Shown here: positions 9,321 to 19,000 of the stretch, piece after piece
Position numbering within the stretch: the stretch's first letter is position 1
Layout of the letters: every line of letters begins with the position of its first letter
NCBI RefSeq assembly: GCF_030538495.1
Contig: NZ_JAUNTW010000014.1
Coordinates: 1-47,296 of the forward strand
Reading direction: 5' to 3'
Source: Paracoccus sp. (in: a-proteobacteria)
Lineage (GTDB): Bacteria; Pseudomonadota; Alphaproteobacteria; Rhodobacterales; Rhodobacteraceae
DNA: 47,296 bases
Position numbers and translations under genes: made by a program
Notes under the pieces: generated by a model
Seen by the model: the letters and a program-made list of their open reading frames with translations, nothing else
Database searches by the model: none
Told to the model about the DNA's origin: nothing

Positions 9321-10727
9321 TTACCCCGCAACCGCCACGACTTGCGCCAGACGTTGGGCGGTGGCCTCAGCGTGGCGGGTGACTTCGGGGATGCCCATGA
9401 GTTCGCCGATATGGCCGCGGGCAAGGGGGCCGGTGACCCACAGGCCGGGGACGGGTTCGCCGTCGGAACCAACCGCGCGGCAGTGGTCGGTGACCTGCAA
9501 CCCCAACCCCAAGGCGTCCCCACGCAGTAACCCTGCATCGGCGAGCGACGCGATGACCGGGTTCGATCCGATGATCCCGCCATGCGCGGGGCCGGTGGTC
9601 AGGATCACCGCGTCGAACAGGTCGCGGCGACGGGCGCCCTTGCGCGGAGTCCAACTGACCGCAATCCCGCCCGCCGTTGCATCGGCCGATCGCAGATGGC
9701 CCGCGCGGATCGTCAGCCGTCCGGCGGCGATCAGATCGTCCAGCACGGTTTCCACCTGCGGCGCGATGCGAAACCGGTGGACATCCCACCAGACGCGCAA
9801 ACGGCGAACCAGACGCGCGCGTTCAGATTCCGGCAGCGCGGCCCAGATCGCGGCACCGTCGCGGCGCACATTGTCCAGGGCCGCCTGCCACGGCAGCCCC
9901 TGTGCGGCGTCGTCGCGCACGGCAGCACGCACCCGGCGCAGCACGCCAACCGCCGTGGTCGCGGGGTTAGCGGCGAAATCGGCGGGGCTATCGCCGTAAC
10001 CGCTGGCATGGCCGCGCGACCTCAGCCCCCGCCGCGACAGCGCCGTGATCCGGCCCGCAAAGCCCTGCCGGTCAAGGCTGGCGATCACATCGGCCGAGGT
10101 CAACCCGGTGCCGACGATCAGCACGTCCTGCGCCGATGCGGCAACCGCGCGGATGCGTTCGGCGTCCGACGGGTCGGTCAGAACGCGCGCGTCCCCGGTC
10201 AGCGCGGCAAAGCCCACTGGCACGCCCGGTTCGGGATGGCTGGTCGCGATGACCAGATGATCGGCCCGCAGCCGGTCCCCATCCGACAGCGCAATGTCAA
10301 AGGGCGCGCGCCCCGTTACCGACATCGCGCGCGCCCGGATATGGCGCACCCGACCCGAGGCCAGCAGCGGGCGCAGATGGTCGGCGACGTAATCGCCAAA
10401 CACTCCACGTTGCGGATACAGCGCGCCATCGGCGGCCCGCGTTCCGGGCGACAGTTCCGGGCCGGTGCGGGCGATCCAGTCGGTGAAATGGCTCAGGTCG
10501 CGGCTGTCCATCGTCATGCGGCTGGCCGGAACATTGATGCGGTGGCTTGGGTCGCGCGTCGAATAGGCCAGCCCCGCGCCCAAAGCCGCGCGCGGTTCGA
10601 CCACGACGATCTGAACCGCATCATCCGCGCGCGCCAGATGCCATGCCAGCACAGCGCCCGAAAACCCGCCGCCGATAATGGCGACAACAGGTGCAGGATT
10701 GGGCAGAATAGGGGCGATCATGGTCAT
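9321..10727 (-). CDS. FAD/NAD(P)-binding oxidoreductase
   Basis: The start is the ATG at 10727 behind AAGGAAAG; the frame is open further upstream, but that part overlaps the amidohydrolase. The 468-residue product opens with the dinucleotide-binding loop IIGGGFSGAVLAWHLA near residues 12-27, as in the FAD-NAD(P)-binding family (NAD_binding_9). It has a second nucleotide-binding segment (VLIVGTGLTSADV) in the middle and ATSHPEPGVP. It resembles flavin oxidoreductases of unknown substrate related to hydroxyacylglutathione/HpnW-type FAD proteins. It is the last gene of the operon, 46 bases after the amidohydrolase, so a role in organosulfur or related small-molecule oxidation is inferred. Confidence 0.78.
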   Translation of the reverse strand: MTMIAPILPNPAPVVAIIGGGFSGAVLAWHLARADDAVQIVVVEPRAALGAGLAYSTRDPSHRINVPASRMTMDSRDLSHFTDWIARTGPELSPGTRAADGALYPQRGVFGDYVADHLRPLLASGRVRHIRARAMSVTGRAPFDIALSDGDRLRADHLVIATSHPEPGVPVGFAALTGDARVLTDPSDAERIRAVAASAQDVLIVGTGLTSADVIASLDRQGFAGRITALSRRGLRSRGHASGYGDSPADFAANPATTAVGVLRRVRAAVRDDAAQGLPWQAALDNVRRDGAAIWAALPESERARLVRRLRVWWDVHRFRIAPQVETVLDDLIAAGRLTIRAGHLRSADATAGGIAVSWTPRKGARRRDLFDAVILTTGPAHGGIIGSNPVIASLADAGLLRGDALGLGLQVTDHCRAVGSDGEPVPGLWVTGPLARGHIGELMGIPEVTRHAEATAQRLAQVVAVAG

Positions 10728-10773
10728 AGCCTGTCTTTCCTTCATCCGGTGGTCAATCATGAATAAGCGCGGG

Positions 10774-11619
10774 TCACGCCAGAAGCCGCGCGGCGTTGTC
10801 GTGAAAAAAACGGTCCAGCACATCGTCACGCAAACCCAAAGCGGCGGCGTCTGTGATGCTTTGGCCGATGGGGCGGAACGGATAGGATGACCCGAACAGC
10901 AGCTGATCCCCCGCCCATGTATTCGCGGCGTGGACATAGGCATCGCCGCCGGTCTGGAACAAATACATATCGGGGATCAGATGCACGTTTTCATGCCGGA
11001 ACGCGACGCCCAGCACCGCCTGAACATTCGGCCAGAACCCGTGATACAGCCCGATGCGCAGCCGGGGGAACGCCGCCGCCACCACGGCCACCGATGCCGG
11101 GTCGTTGAAACGCGGATCGGGGGTGGTTGGGCCGCTCATGATAAAGACCGGCACATTCAGCGATTGCAGCAGGTCATAGATCGGGAAAAACACCCGGTCA
11201 TCGGCATGACGGGCGGGCGCACCAAAACCCGGTTCGATGTTGATGCCGCGCAGGTTCAGATCGCGAATGGCGCGTTCGGCGTGATCCAATGCGGCCGCGC
11301 CATGGGTCGCGGGATCAACCGCGCCAATGCCGATCAGGCGGGTGGGGTCATGCGCCACAATCGCGGCGATGTCGTCATTGGGCAGATGCTGCGCGGGCGT
11401 CTGGCGGCCCACCACGACCGCGCGGGTCAGCCCGGCATCGGTGATTTCGGCCAGAAAGCCTTCGGGCGTGCCGGACCGGGCGAAATGATCATCCGGCCCC
11501 CGCGTGCCAACCCGGCGGTTCAGCCAGCGAACGGTCTCATATTCCGGGGTGCCGGGGGTTTTGCCGAAAAAATCGTGCAAAAAGGCCGGGCGGCATCGCA
11601 TGTCGATGATGGGTCGCAT
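10774..11619 (-). CDS. Amidohydrolase-family (TIM-barrel) metal hydrolase
   Basis: The chosen ATG at 11619 has AAGGAG seven bases upstream and gives 281 residues. The fold of the amidohydrolase 2 family is suggested by the N-terminal MRPIIDMRCRPAF, the middle IGIGAVDPATH, the GINIEPGFGAPARHADD segment and the C-terminal LLFGSSYPF, which matches the usual GSDYPF loop with Ser replacing Asp. The canonical N-terminal HxH is replaced by RCR. These changes mean it may not bind metal in the usual way. It lies 10 bases after ssuD. A hydrolytic or decarboxylating step on a sulfonate-derived carbon skeleton is possible but not shown. Confidence 0.75.
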   Translation of the reverse strand: MRPIIDMRCRPAFLHDFFGKTPGTPEYETVRWLNRRVGTRGPDDHFARSGTPEGFLAEITDAGLTRAVVVGRQTPAQHLPNDDIAAIVAHDPTRLIGIGAVDPATHGAAALDHAERAIRDLNLRGINIEPGFGAPARHADDRVFFPIYDLLQSLNVPVFIMSGPTTPDPRFNDPASVAVVAAAFPRLRIGLYHGFWPNVQAVLGVAFRHENVHLIPDMYLFQTGGDAYVHAANTWAGDQLLFGSSYPFRPIGQSITDAAALGLRDDVLDRFFHDNAARLLA

Positions 11620-11629
11620 TGCGGGCTCC

Positions 11630-12757
11630 TTAGCTGGCGGCACGGGCGCGCACATCGAACGCGCCGCCGGTTTGGTTCGATCCCTGCAACGTCACCGCGT
11701 CCTTGCCCAAGAGCGGGAACATCAGTTCGGCGAAGCGATAGGCTTCTTCCAGATGGGGATAGCCTGACATGACAAAGGTATCGACGCCCAAGGCCTGATA
11801 TTCCGCCATGCGTTCGGCCACCGTCGCGGCATCGCCCACCAAGGCGGTGCCGGCCCCGCCGCGCACCAGACCGACCCCGGCCCACAGATTGGGTGCGATT
11901 TCCAGCCGGTTGCGGTCGCCGCCATGCAGCGCGTTCATCCGCGCCTGACCGACCGAATCCATCTGCGCGTAATTGGCCTGCGCGCGGGCGATGTCATCAT
12001 CGGACAGGCGGGAAATCAGGCGGTCGGCCTCGGCCCAGGCCTCGGACGTGGTTTCGCGCACAATCGCGTGCAGGCGGATGCCGAACCGGACGCTGCGGCC
12101 ATGGCGGGCGGCCTTTTCGCGCACATCGTCGATTTTCGCCGCAACCGCCGCCGGGGGTTCGCCCCATGTCAGATAAGCATCAACATGTTTGCCCGCCAGT
12201 TCATGCGCGGCGGGGCTGGAGCCGCCGAAATACAGCGGCGGATAGGGCTGCTGCGGGCCGGGATGGAAATTGCGCGCGCCCTCAACGCGAATATGATCGC
12301 CGGTGAAATCAACGGTTTCGCCCGCCATAATGCGTTTCCAGACGGTCAGAAATTCGTCCGCATTGGTGTAACGGCCATCATGGCTGAAAAACACGCCATC
12401 GGCGGCCAATTCGCGCGGATCGCCGCCCGGCACCACATTCAGCAGCAACCGCCCCTTCAGCGCCTGATCCAGCGTCGCGGCCTGACGCGCCGATACGGTC
12501 GGTCCCTGAATGGATGTGCGCAGCGCGACCAGCAATTTCAGCCGATGCGTGACCGGCGCCAACAACGCGGCGGCAACCCACGGATCCAGACAACTGGCTC
12601 CGGTCGGAATCAGCATCCCGTCAAAGCCCAGACGATCGACCGCAACGCCGATCTGTTGCAGGTAATCCGCCGTTGGCGCGCGGCCCGTATCGGATGTTCC
12701 CAGATAGCGCGTATCGCCCGATGTGGGCAGGAACCAGAAAATATCAGGGGCGGTCAT
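11630..12757 (-). CDS. ssuD: FMNH2-dependent alkanesulfonate monooxygenase
   Basis: The 375-residue protein matches SsuD in length and content. It begins [14 protein letters not shown], then [46 protein letters not shown] and [20 protein letters not shown], all typical of the bacterial luciferase-like TIM barrel of this group. The enzyme uses reduced FMN and oxygen to release sulfite from alkanesulfonates, giving aldehydes and serving sulfur supply. Reduced flavin would come from the reductase at the head of the operon. Its ATG overlaps the preceding monooxygenase gene by four bases. No ssuABC transporter is in view. Methanesulfonate (MsuD) activity is an alternative. Confidence 0.9.
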   Translation of the reverse strand: MTAPDIFWFLPTSGDTRYLGTSDTGRAPTADYLQQIGVAVDRLGFDGMLIPTGASCLDPWVAAALLAPVTHRLKLLVALRTSIQGPTVSARQAATLDQALKGRLLLNVVPGGDPRELAADGVFFSHDGRYTNADEFLTVWKRIMAGETVDFTGDHIRVEGARNFHPGPQQPYPPLYFGGSSPAAHELAGKHVDAYLTWGEPPAAVAAKIDDVREKAARHGRSVRFGIRLHAIVRETTSEAWAEADRLISRLSDDDIARAQANYAQMDSVGQARMNALHGGDRNRLEIAPNLWAGVGLVRGGAGTALVGDAATVAERMAEYQALGVDTFVMSGYPHLEEAYRFAELMFPLLGKDAVTLQGSNQTGGAFDVRARAAS

Positions 12758-14190
12758 TCGGCGGCCTCCATGCTGGGGGTGGTGTCAAAACCGGATGGGC
12801 GGGTGGCGTCGGCCACACTGGGGCGACCGATGTAATGGCTGCGCCATTCCGCCGCGGGGTGGCTGTCGGCGATGCGGGGCTGGCCGGTCAGCTTTTCGCG
12901 CAGAGTGCCGGGGATATAGTCGGTCTGCACCCGGCCCCGGCGGCGCAGTTCCGGCACAACGAAATCAATGAAATCCGTCGTCGATGCGGGGGTGATGGCA
13001 TAGGCCAGATTGAACCCGTCAATGCCGCCGTGATCCACCCATTGTTCCAGCTGGGTGGCGATGGTGTCGGGACCTCCGACCAGCACCGGACCCAAACCGC
13101 CGATCGACCGCTTGCGGATCACATCGCGGATCGTCCAGTCCTGCCCGTCCGCCGCCAGCGATTCCAGCACCGTGCGCAGGCTGTCATTTTCAACCGCCGT
13201 CAGGGGCGCGTCCGGGTCCAGCGTCGAAAAATCAAGCCCGGTCCAGCCGCCATAGAGCGCAAGCGCGCCTTCCACGCTGGCATAGTCCAGATATTCCGCA
13301 TATTTCGCCTGCGCGGCTGCATCCGAAGGGCCGGTGATGACCGTCAACAGCGCGAAAATCTTGACCGATTGCGGGTCACGGCCTGCGGCGGCGATCTCGG
13401 CCCGGATTTTGTCGGTCAGGCTGCGAGCCGTGTCGGGGTTTGTGGCCAGAACAAACATCGCCTCGGCGTGGCGGGCGGCGAATTCGCGGCCCCGCGACGA
13501 CGCGCCAGCCTGAAAAATCATCGGCGTGCGCTGCGGTGAGGGTTCGCACAAATGAAACCCCGGCACTTTGAAATAGTCGCCGTCATGGGCAATCGGATGC
13601 ACCTTGGACGCGTCGGTGAACACGCCGCGTTCCCGGTCGCGCAGCACCGCGCCGTCCTGCCAGCTGCCTTCCCACAGCTTATAGGTGACGGTCATATATT
13701 CTTCGGCCAGATCATAGCGCGCGTCATGCGACATCTGACGGTCCATGCCGATATTGCGCGCCGCGCTGTCCAGATAGGACGACACCACATTCCACGCCAC
13801 GCGGCCTTTGGTCAGGTGATCCAGCGTCGATAACCGCCGCGCCAGCAGATAGGGATGTTCAAACGTCACCGCCGCCGTCACCCCAAAGCCCAGATGCTGC
13901 GTCACCGCCGCCATGGCCGACACCGCGGCAAAGGGATCATTCACCGGCACCTGCGCGCCATCACGCAGCGCGGCCTCGGCCGAGCCACGATAAACATCAT
14001 AAACGCCCACCACATCGGCGATGAACAGCGTGTCAAAGCACCCGCGTTCCAATTCCCGCGCAAGGTGGGTCCAATAATCCAGATCGTTATACCGGCTGGC
14101 CTGACTGGCGGGATGCCGCCATGTCCCCGCCGCCTGATGCCCCGCACAGGACATATCAAAGGCGTTCAGGATGATGCGTTTTTGTGTCAT
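12754..14190 (-). CDS. NtaA/DszA/DmoA-family FMN-dependent monooxygenase
   Basis: The 478-residue product belongs to the large luciferase-like group that includes nitrilotriacetate (NtaA), dibenzothiophene sulfone (DszA) and dimethyl sulfide (DmoA) monooxygenases. Visible landmarks are [10 protein letters not shown] near the start, [43 protein letters not shown], and [23 protein letters not shown]. These enzymes take FMNH2 from a partner reductase. The neighbours, a reductase 12 bases upstream and ssuD overlapping by four bases, point to a sulfur-containing substrate such as a sulfone or thioether. The precise substrate cannot be told. Confidence 0.86.
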   Translation of the reverse strand: MTQKRIILNAFDMSCAGHQAAGTWRHPASQASRYNDLDYWTHLARELERGCFDTLFIADVVGVYDVYRGSAEAALRDGAQVPVNDPFAAVSAMAAVTQHLGFGVTAAVTFEHPYLLARRLSTLDHLTKGRVAWNVVSSYLDSAARNIGMDRQMSHDARYDLAEEYMTVTYKLWEGSWQDGAVLRDRERGVFTDASKVHPIAHDGDYFKVPGFHLCEPSPQRTPMIFQAGASSRGREFAARHAEAMFVLATNPDTARSLTDKIRAEIAAAGRDPQSVKIFALLTVITGPSDAAAQAKYAEYLDYASVEGALALYGGWTGLDFSTLDPDAPLTAVENDSLRTVLESLAADGQDWTIRDVIRKRSIGGLGPVLVGGPDTIATQLEQWVDHGGIDGFNLAYAITPASTTDFIDFVVPELRRRGRVQTDYIPGTLREKLTGQPRIADSHPAAEWRSHYIGRPSVADATRPSGFDTTPSMEAAE

Positions 14191-14202
14191 GATGCTGTCC
14201 TT

Positions 14203-14757
14203 TCAGATAACGGCGCGCAGCGGGGCCGCCGCCCGGCCCGGCAGATAGGCCGCAAATTGCGTTAAGGCCCGGTCCAGCCGTTCGGATGCGGCGGGTGACG
14301 CGATCTGTTCGCCGTCGAAATCGGCGGCGGACAGGTAAACCCCCGTCGCCAAGGCGCGCGATTCAAAGAACCCAAACAGCGGGCGCATCTGATGTTCAAT
14401 CATCAACGCGTGGCGATCACCGCCCCCCGTCGCGGCCAGCAAGACCGGCTTCCCCGCCAAAGCCAGCGGGTCGATCAGGTCAAAGAAATGTTTGAACAGC
14501 CCGGTATAGCTGCCCTTGTAAACCGGGCTGGCCACGATCAGCGCGTCAGCGGCCAGCACCGCCTGAATATGGTGCTGCGCGGCGGCACCCGGCCCCTGCG
14601 GGGCGGCGAAATCATCGCCCAGATCGCCCACATCAAACACATGGGCCGCGCCGCCATAGGTCTGAACGGCACGCCGCGCGGCCTCGGCCACCAGGGCGCG
14701 CGTCTTGGATGGACGGCTGAATGAGCCGGAAAAAGCCACGAATTGCGGTCGGGTCAT
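14203..14757 (-). CDS. NAD(P)H-dependent FMN reductase (SsuE/MsuE type)
   Basis: The ATG at 14757 follows AGGTGA with five-base spacing and gives 184 residues; an in-frame GTG three codons upstream is part of the ribosome site. The flavodoxin-like fold is shown by FSGSFSRPSKTRALV at the N-terminus and IVASPVYKGSYTGLFKHFFDL, followed by ATGGGDRH, as in MsuE/SsuE. It supplies reduced FMN to the two monooxygenases downstream. It heads the operon; the upstream 100 bases are T-rich and probably carry the promoter, which may respond to sulfate starvation. That regulation is an inference from family behaviour. Confidence 0.9.
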   Translation of the reverse strand: MTRPQFVAFSGSFSRPSKTRALVAEAARRAVQTYGGAAHVFDVGDLGDDFAAPQGPGAAAQHHIQAVLAADALIVASPVYKGSYTGLFKHFFDLIDPLALAGKPVLLAATGGGDRHALMIEHQMRPLFGFFESRALATGVYLSAADFDGEQIASPAASERLDRALTQFAAYLPGRAAAPLRAVI

Positions 14758-15117
14758 ATGAATCACCTAAATCACGACGGGTTTACTGTATTTATCCTGC
14801 CGCGTGATTCGCCATCTGTCCAGATCGGTTTTGCGTGTTTTTTATATGGCGCTGGTTTCTATTGGTTTTTTGGCGGTATGTGTGCGGATATTCCGGTTGC
14901 CGCAATCCTGATCTGCGCCCATCCATTCGATTTTGACGACCTTTTTCAGGAAGCAGCCCCTACAACGAGCGGTGCCGATCGTTCCCACCGGCGCGCGCCT
15001 GGGCATCATCAGGGGCGTCACATGTCCTGCTTTCGCGCCGCTTTTCGGGTCATGTGGTTGGTTGGTTACCCTCCGCAACGATCTGCTGGTTCGTTCCGGC
15101 CAAAACGCGCTGTCAGA

Positions 15118-15402
15118 TCAATGCCTGTGGCGTTTCGCCACAACGAATGCGTTAAAGGGCATGGCTCGGGCCATCCTTTCCCGGCTAAGGAAAGCGAGAA
15201 AGACCGCAAACCCGACGCGCCCCGCCTCGAGCCAGACAAACACACTGGCAACTGTCATCGAACCCGGAAACACACGCTCCACGCCGCCCCAACTGAACCA
15301 AGAACCGCGCCCGCCAAAAGCGATTCGCCCTGATCGCCACGCTGAAAGCACCGATAGCGCGATTATAAATGAAATCACCACTGCATACTGGCACGCGCGC
15401 AT
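15118..15402 (-). CDS. Possible small membrane protein
   Basis: The leftward frame is open from about 15438 and has ATG at 15402, with no clear ribosome site. It encodes strongly hydrophobic stretches, first around YAVVISFIIALSVLSAW and later SVFVWLEAGRVGFAVFLAFL, that would span the membrane two or three times. The hydrophobic run continues upstream of the ATG, so the true start could be earlier or the gene may be a fragment. No family was recognised. Confidence 0.25.
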   Translation of the reverse strand: MRACQYAVVISFIIALSVLSAWRSGRIAFGGRGSWFSWGGVERVFPGSMTVASVFVWLEAGRVGFAVFLAFLSRERMARAMPFNAFVVAKRHRH

Positions 15403-15638
15403 AATACGCAACGCAAAAGCGAAGATTCCGGAAAAGAAGATCAGTGGTGAGCCTAAAACTTACCCACGCACAGATTGACACCCGCCGCTTGCGTTATATG
15501 AAAAATAACCACCATAGGTCTCGACGATTTCAGTTTGCAATTGAAGACAATTTTCTAAATCTGCTAAAACCAAAGGGAACAGAGCTGCAAGAAATGTGCC
15601 GAAACAGAACGCTGCGCATGTGGCTACGCCGACATCGG

Positions 15639-15773
15639 CTAACCGATTATAAGCGCAGGCAGGTGATTAAAAAACATCAGAACAAACGCCACTATACGCA
15701 CAAACTGAATTTCGCTATATCCCCAAATTACAAAGGCGATAGCGAATAATAACGCCAACCCGAAGTGAACCAT
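15639..15773 (-). CDS. Possible 44-residue membrane peptide
   Basis: An ATG at 15773 with AAGGAT nine bases upstream opens a 44-codon frame beginning MVHFGLALLFAIAFVIWGY and continuing with a second hydrophobic run, ending at TAG (15639). One or two membrane helices are likely if it is expressed. It is unidentified and lies in AT-richer DNA; a small toxin or a chance frame are both possible. Confidence 0.3.
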   Translation of the reverse strand: MVHFGLALLFAIAFVIWGYSEIQFVRIVAFVLMFFNHLPALIIG

Positions 15774-16005
15774 CGGACAAATCCTTACGACAACCCGGAC
15801 TTTCCCAAAGACTTTTCGTTTAGCCCCAATTCGCTTTCAGGTGATAAGGACATCGTCCGCATTTTCACCTTATCGCGAATATCAAGATAACCTTACAGCC
15901 GTCGTCGCCACGTTCACGCCGTGCCGTACCCCGCCACCGACGCCTGCCGAACGTGGCGGGGTTATCGTCCTGTGCCACATCCGGGCGCCCGAGAGGGGCT
16001 GCGGT

Positions 16006-19000
16006 TTAGTCGCCGGTCTGGGAACGCTCTCGCCAGTTGCGGCAGATGCTCAGATAATCCCTTGCGTCCTTGCTCAGCCGTGCGATTCCGGCGAGGCGGG
16101 CGATTTCGAGTTCTGGGTCTTCGGCCTCGGCAACACGCATCGCGTTGCGGTCGATCAGTTCGGCAATCTCGGTGCGTGAAATGTCGCGCAGGGAACGCCC
16201 GTCCATGCCTCGAAATGGCACCCGGTCCCGAACGCCGCCTTTGATCCAAAGAAAGCGGGTGCCGTCTTCGGTCGTGACGTCGAACATGTCTTCCAAGGCC
16301 GCAATACGCGCCTGAATCCGCGCCCCGGTGCGCTGCCAGCCATGGCGCTGCGATATGTGGCGCGCCAGCGTGGCGGCGGGCATTGGACCCTGCGCGGCAA
16401 CGATCTGCTGCATCAGCGCCATAAGCTGCGGGGTATAGCTGGCGTCAAAGAACCGGTCGGGATCCGGCGCGGCGTCAGCCTGCGGGATGCCCGTTTGCGG
16501 GGCGTGCAGACCGGCCGCCTGCGCGAATTGCGGCGGTGCGGCAACCTCGGGCGTGGGGCTGTCCTGAATGGCGGCGGGGGGCGCCGCCTGTTCTGGTTCG
16601 GACGGCACGGGGGTGTCGTCTTGCGGGCTCGGATCAACCTCAGTCGCGGTTTCAGCCCGCCGGACCCGGTCGGCGTCGAGGATATCACGCAGCGCGGTGT
16701 CGATGCGTGCCAGCGTTTCCGACGGGGCGCGGAACCAATCCGTTGACCAGATGCGCAGGATGGACCAGCCCAACCCTTCCAGCACGGCCTGACGTATCCG
16801 GTCGCGATCCCGTGCCGTGGCGGATGAATGATAGCGCGCGCCGTCGCATTCAACGCCCGCCAGCCAGGCCCCGGCATGATCGGGATGGCGCACGCCAAGG
16901 TCGATGCGGAAACCGGACACGCCGATCTGAGTGCGCACATCCCAGCCCCGCGCGGCCAAGGCATCGCGAACCGCCTCTTCGAAGGGCGATTCCACCGGCC
17001 CCAGCGAGCCGCTGTCCTGCGCGGCAAGCGCAACCGCGCCGCGATCAGCGTAATCAAGAAACGCCTTAAGGTCTGCAACGCCGCGCGCCCGCGTGCGGGT
17101 CATGTCAATCTGATCGGCGGTGATTGACGCAAACACATGCAGTTCTGCACGGGCGCGCGTGACCGCGACATTCAGCCGCTTTTCGCCCCCGTCTTTGTTC
17201 ATCGCGCCAAAGTTCATCGTGAACTTGCCCGCCTGATCGGTGCCAAAAGTGATCGAAAACAGCATCACATCGCGTTCATCGCCCTGAATGTTTTCAAGGT
17301 TTTTGACGATCAGCGGTTCCTCGCGTTCATCCGAAAAGAACCATTCGAAATCCGGATTTTCCTTACGCGCCGCATCCAGCAGATCAAGGATCAAGCCCTG
17401 TTGCTGCGCGTTGAAGGTGATGACGCCCAGCGTGGGGCGGTCAGCTTCGGGCCGTTTCAGCCATTGGGTCAGGCGCTTGCGGATAAAGGCGGCAATGGCG
17501 CGGGCCTCGTCAGGGTTCGTCTTGCTGGTGCCGCGCTGATATACGCCCTTGATTTTGTGCAGCCGCACCGCCTGCCCCGAGGCATCGGGCGACGGAAAGG
17601 TGATCAGCCCGCCATCGTAATAGAAATGGTTCGAAAACGCGATCAACGCCTCATCGCGGCTGCGGTAATGCCAGTTCAGCCGATGCGTGGGGATGCCCGC
17701 GGCCGACACCTCGTCAAGGATCGACGGCATATCCTTTTCAAATTCGGCGATCTCGGTGCTGTCATCCGTGCCGTCATCGCTGCGGCCAAAGAAATTGGTT
17801 GGCGGCAATTGCTTGGGGTCGCCCACAATGATGGCCTGACGCCCGCGCGCAATCGCGCCGATCGCGTCCCAGGTCGATATCTGCGAGGCTTCGTCAAAGA
17901 TCACCAGATCAAACTGCGCCTGCCCCGCCGGCAGATATTGCGCGACCGAAAGGGGCGACATCAACACGCAGGGCGCCAGTTTGGCAAAGCTGGTCGGCAT
18001 ATCGCCGATCAGATTGCGGATTGCCTTGGTCGGGCGCTGCAAGCCCAGCTGGTGACGCAGCCCGCCCAGTTCCGAGTTGCGCGGCACCGCGTCCCGCATC
18101 GGCAAATCATTGCCCAGACGGCGCATGACCTCGGTCGAGGCCAGATCGGCCAAAGCGGCGTCCAATTCGCGGAAACGCTGGATCAGCGCGTCATGTTGCC
18201 AATGCGCAAAGCCGCGCAGGCAGGGTTCGGCATCCATTGCCAGACGCAACCACCACGCCATATAGGCGCGTTCGAACGCGCGGGCTGCGTCGTCGATATC
18301 GGCCTTTTCTTCAAGCGCGGCGACCAGAGGTTCCAGCCCTGCATGGACCGCCTCGGCCCGGCTGGCGCGCCATTTCAGCCAATCGGAAAAGCGATGTTGC
18401 AGGCTTTCCAGCCCGGCCAGCAGGGGGGCGCTATCCGGGGGCAAGGCACCGCCAAGGGCCGTAAAGGCGCTTGCGGCGGCCTGTTCGGCGTGGCTTGTCT
18501 GGGCGACCTGACGAAGCGCCGGCGCGAAGCTGCCGCCCGACAGCCGGGACAGTTCCGCCCGGTGTTCCTCGGTCCTTGATGCGGGCAGACCTGCGGCGCG
18601 CAGGTGGCGTTCCAGTTCCAGAAACGCCTTGGCGGCGTCCAATTCGGCGCTGATGCGCGTGATGTCGGACGACTCGCCCGCGAATCCGGGCAGGTCGTGC
18701 AAGTCCGACGCGGCAATGTCCTGCCGCGCCCGCAGCAATTGGCGCAGCGCAGGCAAATCGCGCGCCGGATCGGCCTGCCCCGACATGGTATAGGTTTGCA
18801 GCAACCGGCGCAGTTTCCGTTGCGCCATCCCGGCAAAGGGCCATGATTTGCCTTGCGCGTCGCGCCATTGAAGTTCCAGCGTATCCAGCGGCATATCGGC
18901 CAGCCCCTCGTCGGGGTAACTGGCGGCAAGCGCGCCCCGTGCCTGCCGCGCCGCGGTCAGCACACCCGACAGCGTGTCAAGCTGCGCCTGCCCCCGGTCG

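Larger units (their letters stand above)
14758..16005. other. Long gap with at most small membrane-protein frames
   Basis: About 1.25 kb between two leftward operons. Only the two short leftward frames listed separately look protein-like. TGATAAGG at 15842-15849 and CCTTATCG at 15869-15876 form an inverted repeat about 140 bases past the helicase stop and could help end that transcript. The rest shows no recognisable gene and is less GC-rich than its flanks. Confidence 0.4.

Noticed and set aside
10728..10943. Longer N-terminus of the FAD oxidoreductase
   Set aside because: The extra 72 residues lie antiparallel to no domain and overlap the amidohydrolase gene; the FAD-binding loop starts just after ATG 10727.
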